A stretch of DNA of 64,000 bases from Pseudolysinimonas sp051954455 (GCF_051954455.1 NZ_JBQCHS010000024.1:62001-126000); one strand, 5' to 3'. Shown: positions 16,808 through 25,685, counted from the first letter of the stretch. Notes: generated from the sequence alone by a model not told the origin. Program-made: numbers and translations.

Positions 16808-17814
16808 GCGGCCAGCTCCGCGCCGATCTCGCCGAGGGCCGTCGCGTAGGCGACGTCGTCCCCGGGGGAGCGGCCCGGCCCGCCGGAGAGGTTCACGCCG
16901 ACCACGCCGTCGAGGGCGAGCAGCTCACGCCCGAGCGCCACCGCCGCCTCGGCGCCCGCGGCCCGCGGGTCGGCGGCCGCGAGGATGCCGTCGAGGTACC
17001 CGGCCGGCAGCGCGAGGGCCGTGAAGCTCCGCAGCAGCTCCGCGCTCCCCCGGTCGACGACGACCGGGATGCACGGGATGAAGTCCATCGCGACCCCGAG
17101 CGCTCTCGCCTCCGCGATGAACCGCGCGACGGGGCCGACCCCGCCGGCGTGGTTGACGAAGCAGACGACGGCACCGGCGCGCTCCTTCTCGCGCAGCCGC
17201 GCGGCGCGACGCCCGATCGGCGGCGCGGCGGGCGACTCGGCCACCGAGACGCGCAGGCCGGCGGCCCGGGCGAGCGCGGCGAGCCCGGTGCTGTCGAGAT
17301 CGAAGACGGGGGCGGCGTCCGGTCGCGAACCGGTCAGCGTGTGGTCGCCCGTGACGCAATGCACCCCGAGGACCCCGGCGTCGGCGAGCGCCGCGAGCTC
17401 GCCCTCGAGCGCGACGCGGTTGCGGTCGCGGCAGGTGAGCCCGCTCCACACGGGGAGACCGGCATCCATGAGCAGGCGTGCGCGGTAGGCCGGCGGGAAC
17501 TGCACCCGCTCCGCACCCGAGTCGCCGGCGAGCACGGCGCCCACCCGGCCGCGCAGGGCGTCGGCGCACGCCGCGAGCGAGGCCCGGTCCATCGGCCGCG
17601 CGGGGAGGTCCGCGACGACGATCCGGTCGAGCCCGGAGGGACCGCCGCGCGCCTCGGGTCCCGGCCAGGTCACGGTCGGCTCGTCGACGAAGGCGCAGCG
17701 AAGGCCCCCGATCTCGCAGCCGCCGTCGTCGGCGACGCCGCCGCACGGGCCGAACGTCATGTGCTTGGGGCAGGCGGTGCCGGCGCTGCGGGGATCGAGC
17801 AGGTCAGCCCGCAC
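16804..17814 (-). CDS. methylenetetrahydrofolate-reductase-like protein with N-terminal CPK-GPCGG domain
   Basis: The 336-residue product starts with a cysteine-rich segment, ACPKHMTFGPCGG plus DGGCEIG (residues about 15-36), resembling the small MTHFR C-terminal (MetV-type) metal domain. A MetF-like TIM barrel follows, with LTCRDRNRVALEGEL and CVTGDHTLTG. A MetF homologue inside a uricolytic operon is unexpected; it may handle one-carbon units from an N-methyl substrate. GTG 17814 overlaps the upstream gene by 11 bp, and no other start precedes the CPK motif. Substrate and cofactor are not settled by sequence. Confidence 0.65.
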   Translation of the reverse strand: MRADLLDPRSAGTACPKHMTFGPCGGVADDGGCEIGGLRCAFVDEPTVTWPGPEARGGPSGLDRIVVADLPARPMDRASLAACADALRGRVGAVLAGDSGAERVQFPPAYRARLLMDAGLPVWSGLTCRDRNRVALEGELAALADAGVLGVHCVTGDHTLTGSRPDAAPVFDLDSTGLAALARAAGLRVSVAESPAAPPIGRRAARLREKERAGAVVCFVNHAGGVGPVARFIAEARALGVAMDFIPCIPVVVDRGSAELLRSFTALALPAGYLDGILAAADPRAAGAEAAVALGRELLALDGVVGVNLSGGPGRSPGDDVAYATALGEIGAELAA

Positions 17815-18439
17815 GGCGCGTCACCGTCCAGCCGTCCCCGCCCCGGGTGTCGGCGTGCCGGGCGTACTCGAGCCGGCGGGAAGCGGTCGCGGGGTCGCCC
17901 TGCCAGAAGGCGAGCCGGTGCGGCACGACGCGGTAGCCGATCCAGCTCGGCGCCGGGGCGAAGCCGTCCGCGTGCGCGGCTGCGAACCCCGCCCACGCCG
18001 AGCGGCGGTCGTCGAGCGGCAGGGTCGCGAACTCGTCGGTGTTCTGCCAGGCGAGCTGCTGGAGGTACGGGGAGCGGCGGGCGTACGCCGCGCGATCCGC
18101 CTCCGCACCGGCCGGCTCGGCGCGACCCTGCACGACGAGCTGGTGCGCGTCGGCGGCGAGGTGCATGACGAGCGCGACCGCGGGGTCCGCGGCGAGCTGC
18201 GCCGCCTTCCGCGACCGCGCGTCGGTGTGCAGCAGGAAGCCGTCGCGGCTCCAGCCGCTGAGGAGCACGGTCCGCGCGTCGGGCACGCCGCCGTCGAGGG
18301 TGGCGAGGGTCATGGTGGGACGCACGGGGTCCTCGTCGTCGGGCAGCCAGGCGGCGACGAGCTCCCACGGGTCGGTCGGCGGCTCGTCCGGCAGGTGGAG
18401 GACCGCGGTGGCGCCGGCGCGGGCGGCCGCGGGGCTCAC
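17804..18439 (-). CDS. pdxH: pyridoxamine 5'-phosphate oxidase family protein (PdxH-like)
   Basis: This 211-residue FMN protein has PdxH features: PTMTLATLDGGVPDARTVLLSGW, GFLLHTDARSRKAAQL, and the C-terminal FWQG segment with RLEYAR where classical PdxH has an RL-P end. It could make pyridoxal phosphate for the PucG transaminase, or act on another substrate of this operon. It overlaps the genes on both sides. Confidence 0.7.
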   Translation of the reverse strand: MSPAAARAGATAVLHLPDEPPTDPWELVAAWLPDDEDPVRPTMTLATLDGGVPDARTVLLSGWSRDGFLLHTDARSRKAAQLAADPAVALVMHLAADAHQLVVQGRAEPAGAEADRAAYARRSPYLQQLAWQNTDEFATLPLDDRRSAWAGFAAAHADGFAPAPSWIGYRVVPHRLAFWQGDPATASRRLEYARHADTRGGDGWTVTRRAG

Positions 18440-19218
18440 GCGGCGCCGCCGCGGAAGCCGGCGATCTCGTGCAGCGCCTCGACGCCGCTGCGGATGCCGC
18501 GCTCCACGAGCTCGGCGCCGTGCTCCGCGTTCGCGCCCGTCGCGTCGCCGATCACCCCCGCGGGGTCGAAGTCGTTCGAGAGCCAGCCGAAGCTGACCGC
18601 CCCGCCGTTGAACTTGAGGTGGCGCAGCGCCGCCACGTCCTCCGGGATCCAGCGCGCGGCCTTGCTGATGTCGACGAGGTCGGGGCGCAGGTGCAGGATC
18701 ACGCTCGTCTCGCCGTAGCCGCCGTGGATGCCGAGCCCCTTCTCGTCGGGCGACCCGTTCGCGCCGTCTCCCGCGGCTCCCGCCCCGGTGCCCATGAGGA
18801 AGGTGCGCAGCCCGTAGAGGCGCCGGATCTCGCGGAGCGCGACCTGCAGGAGGGCGACGTTGCCGCCGTGCCCGTTGAAGAACACGAGCGTGCGCGCCGG
18901 GGTCCGCGACACCGACTCGCCGATCTCGACGACCGTGCGCATGAGGGTCTCCCAGCCGATCCAGACCGTGCCCGGCGCCCAGTGGTGCTCGTCCGACTTC
19001 GAGTAGGCGATCGCCGGCAGCCGCCAGACATCGAGGCCGTCCTCGACGGCGGCGTCGACGAGCCGGCGCGAGATGAGGTCGGCCATGAGGTAGTCGGTGG
19101 CGAGCGGCAGGTGGGGTCCGTGGTGCTCGATCGACCCGACCGGCAGGACGACGACGGAGTCCGACGTGAGCGTGTCGGCGAGCACGGGCCCGGCGAGCTC
19201 GGTCAGCTCGCGCGTCAT
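18436..19218 (-). CDS. creatininase-family amidohydrolase
   Basis: This 260-residue metalloprotein has the creatininase signature: LPVGSIEHHGPHLPLATD, HHWAPGT, FFNGHGGN and HGGYGETS. Family members hydrolyse cyclic or linear amides (creatinine, formamidopyrimidines) or mature peptides (MftE). Here it sits between a PNPOx-like gene and a GlcD-like flavoenzyme in an operon with a cytosine-deaminase-like enzyme, so a ring-opening step on a nitrogen heterocycle is likely. The exact substrate is unknown. Confidence 0.8.
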   Translation of the reverse strand: MTRELTELAGPVLADTLTSDSVVVLPVGSIEHHGPHLPLATDYLMADLISRRLVDAAVEDGLDVWRLPAIAYSKSDEHHWAPGTVWIGWETLMRTVVEIGESVSRTPARTLVFFNGHGGNVALLQVALREIRRLYGLRTFLMGTGAGAAGDGANGSPDEKGLGIHGGYGETSVILHLRPDLVDISKAARWIPEDVAALRHLKFNGGAVSFGWLSNDFDPAGVIGDATGANAEHGAELVERGIRSGVEALHEIAGFRGGAA

Positions 19219-20609
19219 CGGGTCGCCCCCGGCGCGGCGGCCTCCTCGGCGGCCTGCGCCGCGGCCCCGAGCACCTTGGTGTGCTGCCGGCCGGTCTCGA
19301 CCGTGGGCTCCGCGAGCTTGCCGGGGTTGAGTAGCCCGTGCGGGTCGGTCTCGGCCGCCAGCTCGGCCGTGCGCTCCGGCTGGTAGTCGACGAACCACTG
19401 GTGCGGGTTGTGGAATCCGATGCCCAGCTCGCGGATCTTCGCGAAGCCCGCGTAGACGTCCTCCGCGCCCGTGTAGCGGCCTGCGAGCATGCCGATCGGG
19501 CCCTGTTGCTGCCCCTCGATGTGCAGCATCCCGCCGGGGTAGATCGCCTGCAGCTCGTCGACCCGGTCGATGAGCCCCTCGCCGCCGACCTCGACGTGGA
19601 AGTAGGTGTCGGGGTAGGCCTTCTGCAGCCACTCGATCGGGTGGTTGTAGCTCGTCATGGACACCCGCATGGTGTGCTGCGCCCCCTCCTTCACCGCCTC
19701 CACCCGGCCGCCGGCCTCCTCGACGAGGCGCGTCGCCTCGGGGACACTGGCGACGTCGAGGATCGCGCGCAGGCTCGCGCGCCCGGCGGGCAGCCCCTCG
19801 TCGGCGGGCAGCGCCTCCGCGAGCGTCGGCTGGTCGCCGGAGACGAGGCGCGGGGTCGGCTGCAGCTGCGAGAACGTGCGGATGAGGCGGAAGGCGTCGT
19901 GGTAGTCCTCGAAGCTCGCGTAGAACGCGCGCCACTCCTGCAGCGGCTCGAGTGCGACCTTGACCCGCGCGATGATGCCGGCCGTGCCGTAGTTGTGGAT
20001 GTACGGCTCGGTCGCCTCGCCGACCAGGTGGATGAGCTCCGCGTCCGGCACCGCGTGCACGACGTCGGCCTCGAGCACGTATCCGGTGTGCAGCATGCCG
20101 TTCTTGATCGACCCGGTGCCGCCGGAGCCGCCCGAGACGAAGCCGCCGATCGTCGAGTTGGCCGTCGACGGGTACATGAGCACCTGCTGGCCGGCCCGGT
20201 TCGCGGCCTGCTCGACCGCGACCATCGTCGCACCGGCCTCCGCGACGAGCCAGCCGTCACCGACCTCGCTGATGGCGCGCGCCTTCGAGGTGTCGAGAAC
20301 GAGTCCGCCCTCGAACGGGATCGACTGCCCGTAGTTGCCGGTCCCCTTGCCGCGGGGCGTGATCGGGACGCCGTGGCGCACGGCGGCTCCGACGACGAGC
20401 GCGATCTCCTCCGCCGATCCCGGGTAGGCGACAAGCTGTGCGCGACCGAGCGGCAGCTGCTCGCTGATCACGGGGGAGAGGTAGGAGCCGTCGCGCGACG
20501 CCCGGTCGAGGGCGGCGTCCTCCGTGCTCACCGCCTTGTCGCCGATCAGCTCGCGGAGCTCGGCGGCGAGGGCCTCGATGGTCGGGGCGTCGACGCGGGT
20601 GGTGCTCAT
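19215..20609 (-). CDS. FAD-linked oxidase (GlcD/lactate-dehydrogenase type)
   Basis: This 464-residue protein has a PCMH-type FAD-binding N-terminal half: AYPGSAEEIALVV, PRGKGTGNYGQS and the TIGGFVSGGSGGTGSIKNG phosphate-binding region. The C-terminal half ends in GLLNPGKL, typical of GlcD-like 2-hydroxyacid oxidases. Ureidoglycolate, glycolate or an unknown hydroxy acid are possible substrates. GAAAGG precedes ATG 20609. It overlaps the creatininase-family gene by 4 bp. Confidence 0.8.
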   Translation of the reverse strand: MSTTRVDAPTIEALAAELRELIGDKAVSTEDAALDRASRDGSYLSPVISEQLPLGRAQLVAYPGSAEEIALVVGAAVRHGVPITPRGKGTGNYGQSIPFEGGLVLDTSKARAISEVGDGWLVAEAGATMVAVEQAANRAGQQVLMYPSTANSTIGGFVSGGSGGTGSIKNGMLHTGYVLEADVVHAVPDAELIHLVGEATEPYIHNYGTAGIIARVKVALEPLQEWRAFYASFEDYHDAFRLIRTFSQLQPTPRLVSGDQPTLAEALPADEGLPAGRASLRAILDVASVPEATRLVEEAGGRVEAVKEGAQHTMRVSMTSYNHPIEWLQKAYPDTYFHVEVGGEGLIDRVDELQAIYPGGMLHIEGQQQGPIGMLAGRYTGAEDVYAGFAKIRELGIGFHNPHQWFVDYQPERTAELAAETDPHGLLNPGKLAEPTVETGRQHTKVLGAAAQAAEEAAAPGATR

Positions 20610-20620
20610 GGTGGTGCCTT

Positions 20621-21385
20621 TCAGTGCATGACCATCCCGCCGGTGACGTTGATCGCCTGGCCGGTCAGGTAGTCGGAATCGGAGGAGGCGAGGAACAGGG
20701 CGACGCCCGCCACGTCGGAGGGCTCGCCGAGCCGGCCGAGGGGCGACCAGCTCGACCAGAGCGCCACGTCCTCCTCGGTGCGGGTCGCGGCGCCCATGTC
20801 GGTGAGGATGAAGCCGGGGCAGAGCGCGTTCGCGGTGATGTGGTGGCATCCCCACTCCAGCGCGGCCGCCCGCGTGAGGGCGACGACCGCGGACTTCGAT
20901 GCGGCGTAGTGCGCCTCGTTCGCGCCGCCCTTCTTGGCGGCCATGCTCGCCAGGTTGATGATCTTGCCGCCGTGGTCGGCGTCGAGCCAGTGGCGCGCCG
21001 CCGTCTGCATGGTCGTGAGCATCGCGCGGGCGTTGATCGCGAACATGCGGTTCCAGTCCTCGACGGTGATGTCGAGCAGCGGCTTCAGCTGCAGGATGCC
21101 GGCCGAGTTGACCAGCACGTCGAGGCCGCCGAGGCCCATGATCGCGGCGCGCACGGCGTCCTCGGTGCCGGCGGGGTCGAGCAGGTCGACCTCGTGGAAG
21201 GCGCCGCCGATCGAGTCCGCGGTGGCGCGCCCCTCCTCGGCGAGGCGGTCGAGGATCGCCACCCGTGCGCCCTCCCGGGAGAAGCGGGCGGCGATCTCGC
21301 CGCCGATGCCGCGGGCCCCGCCGGTGACCACGACCCGCGCGCCGTCGAGGCGTCGGGAGGCGGGCACCGGCAGGGCGTCGTTCAT
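20621..21385 (-). CDS. SDR-family oxidoreductase
   Basis: This is a classical short-chain dehydrogenase of 254 residues. The nucleotide motif TGGARGIGGEIA is at residues about 21-32, NSAG near 92, and the active site has YAASKSA (YxxxK). The C-terminus GQAINVTGGM is typical. It probably oxidises a hydroxyl group in the same route as the adjacent GlcD-like oxidase. The substrate cannot be read from sequence. Confidence 0.85.
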   Translation of the reverse strand: MNDALPVPASRRLDGARVVVTGGARGIGGEIAARFSREGARVAILDRLAEEGRATADSIGGAFHEVDLLDPAGTEDAVRAAIMGLGGLDVLVNSAGILQLKPLLDITVEDWNRMFAINARAMLTTMQTAARHWLDADHGGKIINLASMAAKKGGANEAHYAASKSAVVALTRAAALEWGCHHITANALCPGFILTDMGAATRTEEDVALWSSWSPLGRLGEPSDVAGVALFLASSDSDYLTGQAINVTGGMVMH

Positions 21386-21404
21386 CGCGAGCGGATCCGT
21401 CGGC

Positions 21405-22583
21405 TCAGAAGCCGAGGCTGATCTTCTTGTCGATGAACTCGTTGGTGAAGAGATCGCTCGCCTTCAGGCCGGCCTTCGGCGCGGAGCCGGTGGCCGTGAA
21501 GATCGGCGTGTCGATGTCGATGATCTTCTGGATGCGCGACTCGTCCATGTCGCCGACGTAGCCGTTGTCCCCGTCGGACGCGATCTTGAGGTCCTTCATC
21601 GTCTTCACGCCGTACGCCGCGACCTGCGCGTCGTAGACCCAGCCGTTGTTGTAGGCGGTCACGAGGTCGACGATCAGCTTGTTGGCCGCGGTCGGGTCCT
21701 TGAAGTAGTCCACGTCGGCCTGCTGCAGGACCGGCACGAGCTTCTTGAGGCACGGCGTCAGCTTCTCGAGGTCGCCGGTGCGCACCGAGAGCGCCTCCGG
21801 GTAGATCGGGTAGCCGGCGTCGTTGATGGTCTGGAACGCGACCTTCTTGTTCCAGGCCGCGACCTCGTGCGAATAGATGTACGGCTCGGCGGTCGCGAAG
21901 CCCTGCTGGCCCGAGACGCCCTTGTCGGCGACGAACTTCGCCGGGGTCCCGTCGTAGCTGCCGTCCGTCTGGCTCTCCTTGAGGATGCCGGCGCCGGTCA
22001 GGTACGACATGTACGCCGCGCCCTTGAAGTACCGCACGGTCGCGCCGGGCTTCAGCGCCTCGCCGAGCTCCTTGATGGTCTTGACCTTCGGGTAGACCGA
22101 CGGGTCCCACATGATCATCTGCGGGGACGTGTCGTTCTCGGCCATGACCGCGGTCATCGGGAACTTGTCGCTGAACTGCACGGCCTCGTCGGTCGAGATG
22201 TAGCCCATCGTGATCGACTTGTCGGAGTAGACCTGCGAGCTGACCGTCTGGTAGCCGATGGCGGGGCCGCCGGAGCGGACCTCGATCTTGACCCCGGTGG
22301 GGGCGCCCTGCGAGTAGAGGTCGCCCGTGACGATCTTCTTGTCGGAGTCGATCTTGGGGTTCGGTCCGACCATCTCGTAGAGCTGGCCGTGGTCGGCCTC
22401 CGGGTTCCAGTCGGTCTGGAACACGATCGTCGAGGGGCAGACGCTCGCGAGGTCGACCTTGGCGCCCTTGGCGGCGGCCGGGGTCGAGTCGCCGCCGCTG
22501 CCGCCGCCGGAGCAGGCGGCGAGCAGGGCGGCGCTCGCCGCGGCGAGGCCGATCACGGCGAGGATGCGCGGTCTGTGGTGCAT
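21405..22583 (-). CDS. ABC transporter substrate-binding lipoprotein (NMT1/SsuA-like)
   Basis: This 392-residue exported protein has a signal peptide with lipobox LLAAC (Cys24) and a low-complexity SGGGSGGDS linker. The mature part resembles periplasmic binding proteins of the NMT1/THI5 class (FQTDWNPEADHGQLYEM), which bind pyrimidines, hydroxymethylpyrimidine, taurine or riboflavin. It should deliver the substrate of the catabolic operon to the permease encoded 62 bp upstream. AGGAGA precedes the ATG. Confidence 0.82.
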   Translation of the reverse strand: MHHRPRILAVIGLAAASAALLAACSGGGSGGDSTPAAAKGAKVDLASVCPSTIVFQTDWNPEADHGQLYEMVGPNPKIDSDKKIVTGDLYSQGAPTGVKIEVRSGGPAIGYQTVSSQVYSDKSITMGYISTDEAVQFSDKFPMTAVMAENDTSPQMIMWDPSVYPKVKTIKELGEALKPGATVRYFKGAAYMSYLTGAGILKESQTDGSYDGTPAKFVADKGVSGQQGFATAEPYIYSHEVAAWNKKVAFQTINDAGYPIYPEALSVRTGDLEKLTPCLKKLVPVLQQADVDYFKDPTAANKLIVDLVTAYNNGWVYDAQVAAYGVKTMKDLKIASDGDNGYVGDMDESRIQKIIDIDTPIFTATGSAPKAGLKASDLFTNEFIDKKISLGF

Positions 22584-22645
22584 GGGATCTCCTGTCGGGA
22601 ACGTGAGGTGGAGCAGGGGATGGTGCGGTGGTGCCGGTGGTGGGA

Positions 22646-23497
22646 TCAGAACTCGTACCAGCGGCCGATGGCCAGCCGGGCGAGGGCGCCGAAGACGACG
22701 AACACCAGGACGCCGAGGAGCGACGCGGTGAGGATCGCGGCGAAGGTGCCGGGGCCGTTGAGGCGCGAGGTGGCGACCTGGATGAGGACGCCGAGGCCCG
22801 GCGTCCCGCGCTGGAAGAACTGGTCGCCCACGATCGCGCCGATGACGCTCAGGCCCGCCGCCGTCCGCAGGCCGACGAAGATCGACGGGAGCGCCGCGGG
22901 GAAGCGGAGCTTCACGAGCGTGGTCAGCCGGCCGGCGCCCTGCAGCTGGAACAGCTCCCGCTGCCCCTTGTCGGCCGAGAGCAGGCCGAACAGGGTGTTC
23001 GACACGAGCGGGAAGAGCGAGATCATCGTCGTGACGAGCACCCGGCTGAAGAACTCGTAGCCGAACAGGGTGCCGATGAGCGGCACGAGCGCGAGGATCG
23101 GGATGCACTGCAGCACGACCGCGTACGGGTAGAAGGAGCGCTCGACCCACTTCGCCTGCGCCATGAGCGTCGCCCACAGGACGCCGATCACGATCGCGGC
23201 CGCGAGGCCGGTGAGGGCGACCAGGCTCGAGTTGAGCAGGTTCTGCCGCAGCTGCGGGCCGAAGAAGGGGTCCCAGAGCTGGGCGACCACCTGGTGCGGG
23301 TACGGCCAGAGCCAGGTCTGCTTCTGGACCTTGTCGTAGTAGAAGGCGATCAGGTAGGCGACGCCGACGAGGCCGATGAAGACGACGACCGGCTGCCAGA
23401 CCGACATGTAGCGACGGCCGCGGTAGACCGCGCGGCGCAGCTCGCGGGTCTCGTTGCGCTCGACGGCGGTCGTCGAGGAGACCAGGGATCCGGACAT
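22646..23497 (-). CDS. ABC transporter permease
   Basis: This 283-residue membrane protein has about six helices and the binding-protein-dependent permease pattern, with an EAA-like loop in QGAGRLTTLVKLRFPAALPSIF near residues 190-210. It forms the channel with the ATPase whose gene overlaps it by 1 bp (TGATG). The SsuC/TauC-type family fits the NMT1-like binding protein. Confidence 0.87.
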   Translation of the reverse strand: MSGSLVSSTTAVERNETRELRRAVYRGRRYMSVWQPVVVFIGLVGVAYLIAFYYDKVQKQTWLWPYPHQVVAQLWDPFFGPQLRQNLLNSSLVALTGLAAAIVIGVLWATLMAQAKWVERSFYPYAVVLQCIPILALVPLIGTLFGYEFFSRVLVTTMISLFPLVSNTLFGLLSADKGQRELFQLQGAGRLTTLVKLRFPAALPSIFVGLRTAAGLSVIGAIVGDQFFQRGTPGLGVLIQVATSRLNGPGTFAAILTASLLGVLVFVVFGALARLAIGRWYEF

Positions 23498-24264
23498 CAG
23501 CTGTGCCCCTCTCGGAGAGCGTGCGAGACCTGGCCGACGAGCTCGGCGAACTCGGCGGTGAAGCGGATGTCGGGGTCGCGCGGCATCGGGAACGGCACCT
23601 CGAACTCGTCGACGATGGTGCCGGGCCGGCCCGACATGACGATGACGCGGGTCGAGAGGTAGACCGCCTCCGACACCGAATGGGTGATGAACAGCCCCGC
23701 GAACCGCTTCTCGACGAAGAGCCGCAGCAGCTCGTCGTTGAGGCGCTCGCGGGTGATCTCGTCGAGGGCGCCGAACGGCTCGTCGAAGAGGAAGAGCTCG
23801 GGGTCGAGGGTGAGCGAGCGCGCGAGCGAGGTGCGCATCTTCATGCCGCCCGAGAGCTGCTTCGGCAGGCTCTTCTCGAAGCCGGTGAGGCCGACGAGGT
23901 CGATGGCCTCCTGCGCCTTCGCGGCGCGCGCCGCCTTCGGCGTCCTGTGCAGCTCCGCGAGCAGCTCAACGTTGCGCTGCACGGTGCGCCACTGCAGCAG
24001 GGTCGCGTCCTGGAACACGTAGCCGATGCGGTTCGTCGTCGTCGTCGCGCTGCCGTGGCTGTGCTTCTCGAGCCCCGACGCGATCCGCAGCAGCGTCGAC
24101 TTGCCGCAGCCGGACGGTCCCACCACGGTGACGAACTCGCCGCGCTTCACGGTCAGGTCGACGTCGTGCAGTGCGACCACCCCGTTCGGGAAGGTCATCT
24201 CGACGTCGCGGAAGTCGAGCAGGGTGTCGGTCGCGGTGGCGGCCGGGGGAGAGATGACGCTCAT
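23497..24264 (-). CDS. ABC transporter ATP-binding protein
   Basis: This 255-residue SsuB/TauB-type ATPase shows Walker A GPSGCGKST, signature LSGGM, Walker B LFLFDEPFGALDE and a switch histidine in ITHSV. It energises the permease and binding protein downstream. Its start overlaps the amidohydrolase stop by 4 bp. Confidence 0.92.
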   Translation of the reverse strand: MSVISPPAATATDTLLDFRDVEMTFPNGVVALHDVDLTVKRGEFVTVVGPSGCGKSTLLRIASGLEKHSHGSATTTTNRIGYVFQDATLLQWRTVQRNVELLAELHRTPKAARAAKAQEAIDLVGLTGFEKSLPKQLSGGMKMRTSLARSLTLDPELFLFDEPFGALDEITRERLNDELLRLFVEKRFAGLFITHSVSEAVYLSTRVIVMSGRPGTIVDEFEVPFPMPRDPDIRFTAEFAELVGQVSHALREGHS

Positions 24265-25508
24265 CGAGCTGCCTCCAGGAGGGGGGAGCGGGCGGATGCC
24301 GGCGCGGCGACGTGCCGGGTGAGCTCGGACCGGGCGACGATCCGGCCGGCGTGGAGGACGATGCGGTCGGCCGGCGCGCTCGCGACGACCTCGGCGAGCC
24401 CGGAGGCGCGCACGGCGAGCAGGTCGGCGGCGGCACCCGGGACGGGTCCGGCGGCGGGCAGGCCCATGACCTCGCGGGCGCCGTCGGCGACGAGGCCGTA
24501 CGCCTCGTCGATCGTCAGGTGCCCGGCGACGACGAGCAGCATGGCGGTCTCGAGCGCGTCGCCGCGGCCGAGCGGGTTGAAGGGGTCGCGCACGTTGTCG
24601 GCGCCGGCGGCGACCCGGGCTCCGGCGTCGAGGAGGGTGCGCAGCGCGGTGAGGCCGCGCGGGGTGCCGACCGGCGACTCCCAGCCCTGGAGGTAGAGGT
24701 TGGTGATCGGGTTCGCGATCACGCCGACGCGCGAGGCGACCACCTCGGCGACCACGGGGGCGAGCTCCGCGTCGGTCATCATCCCGAGGCGCACGCAATG
24801 CCCTGCGGAGACGTTCTGCGGCCAGTCGCGCACGATGCGGGCGAACTCGAGGAGGGTGTCGGCGCCATCGAGGCTCTCGTCGGTGTGCAGGTCGACCGGG
24901 GTCCCGCGGCGCTCGGCGATCGCGAGGAGGCGGCGGAGGTCGGTGACCGGGTCCGCCGCGAGGTGCGGGGCGCCTCCGACCGCGTCGACCCCCGCGTCGA
25001 GCGCGGCCTCGACGGCCGCGTCCGGCGCCTCGGGGCCGGCGAGGGCCACGAGCTCCAGGTCCATGAGGCCCGCCAGGTGCTCGCGTACCGTGACCAGCGC
25101 GCGCACCCCGCGCAGGGCGTCGCCGGTCGTGAGGATGTCGACGTGGGTGCGGATCGCGGTCGTGCCGTTCGCGAGCATCTCGAGCGCCTGCGCGAGGGCG
25201 CGTTCGGCGATGTCGTCCTCGGTCATCGAGATCGTGTGCGCCTTCCAGGAGGCGATGGCGAGGCCGAGGTCGCCCATCGGCGGCTGGATCGCATCCCAGG
25301 AGCGCGCCTTGTCGAGGTGGGCGTGCGGGTCGGCGGCCGCGGTGAGCAGGGTGTAGCCGGTGAGGTCGAGCTCGTCCGGTCCGACGGTGCCGCCGGCGGC
25401 CGGGACGACGGCCTCCACGCGTCCGCGCGCGAGCCTCACGTCGACCGTGCTGCCATCGGCGAGAGCGGCGCCGCGCAGGGCGCTCACCGGCATCGGCAGC
25501 TCGGGCAC
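24261..25508 (-). CDS. cytosine-deaminase-like amidohydrolase
   Basis: This 415-residue amidohydrolase has a complete metal site: DPHAHLDKARSWD (HxH), VDLHTDESLD, SAGHCVRLG and AAGADNVRDPFNPLGRGD. The HLDK signature is shared with cytosine deaminase and AtzC-type enzymes, so it probably deaminates a pyrimidine-, triazine- or creatinine-like ring. GTG 25508 is chosen because GAGGAG lies 6 nt upstream; ATG 25493 has no binding site and GTG 25550 is close to the predicted transcript start. It is the first gene of the 12-gene operon. Confidence 0.82.
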   Translation of the reverse strand: MPELPMPVSALRGAALADGSTVDVRLARGRVEAVVPAAGGTVGPDELDLTGYTLLTAAADPHAHLDKARSWDAIQPPMGDLGLAIASWKAHTISMTEDDIAERALAQALEMLANGTTAIRTHVDILTTGDALRGVRALVTVREHLAGLMDLELVALAGPEAPDAAVEAALDAGVDAVGGAPHLAADPVTDLRRLLAIAERRGTPVDLHTDESLDGADTLLEFARIVRDWPQNVSAGHCVRLGMMTDAELAPVVAEVVASRVGVIANPITNLYLQGWESPVGTPRGLTALRTLLDAGARVAAGADNVRDPFNPLGRGDALETAMLLVVAGHLTIDEAYGLVADGAREVMGLPAAGPVPGAAADLLAVRASGLAEVVASAPADRIVLHAGRIVARSELTRHVAAPASARSPLLEAAR

Positions 25509-25685
25509 GGGCGGCTCCTCGGGGGCGGGGAATGTTGATGGGCTCAACACCCCTGACGCTAGAAACCGTTCGTTTCGAGCGTGTGACGGATCCGTCTCGG
25601 CACGTAAACTCCTGCGGCCGACCGTCTTCTGCGGCCGACCCGCTGTGGTTGTCTGTCCACGCCCGCCCCGCGAGAGGAGTCCGCC
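25509..25685. promoter_or_regulatory. divergent control region with three palindromes
   Basis: The gap between the operon and its regulator holds TGTTGA-N5-TCAACA (25533-25549), GAAAC-N5-GTTTC (25562-25576) and GACGGATCCGTC (25585-25596). A plus-strand promoter TGTGAC (25582-25587), 17 bp, TAAACT (25605-25610) would serve the regulator. On the minus strand TAGCGT (25561 to 25556) would serve the operon. CTGCGGCCGACC is repeated at 25612 and 25629. The palindromes overlap or abut both promoters, as operators do. Confidence 0.6.

Noticed and set aside
25612..25640. Direct repeat CTGCGGCCGACC as an integration or attachment site
   Set aside because: Only two short copies 5 bp apart, with no integrase, tRNA or boundary nearby.
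25509..25685. Purine or TPP riboswitch before the catabolic operon
   Set aside because: The predicted leader is about 40 nt and lacks the conserved core of either class; the features are short palindromes.
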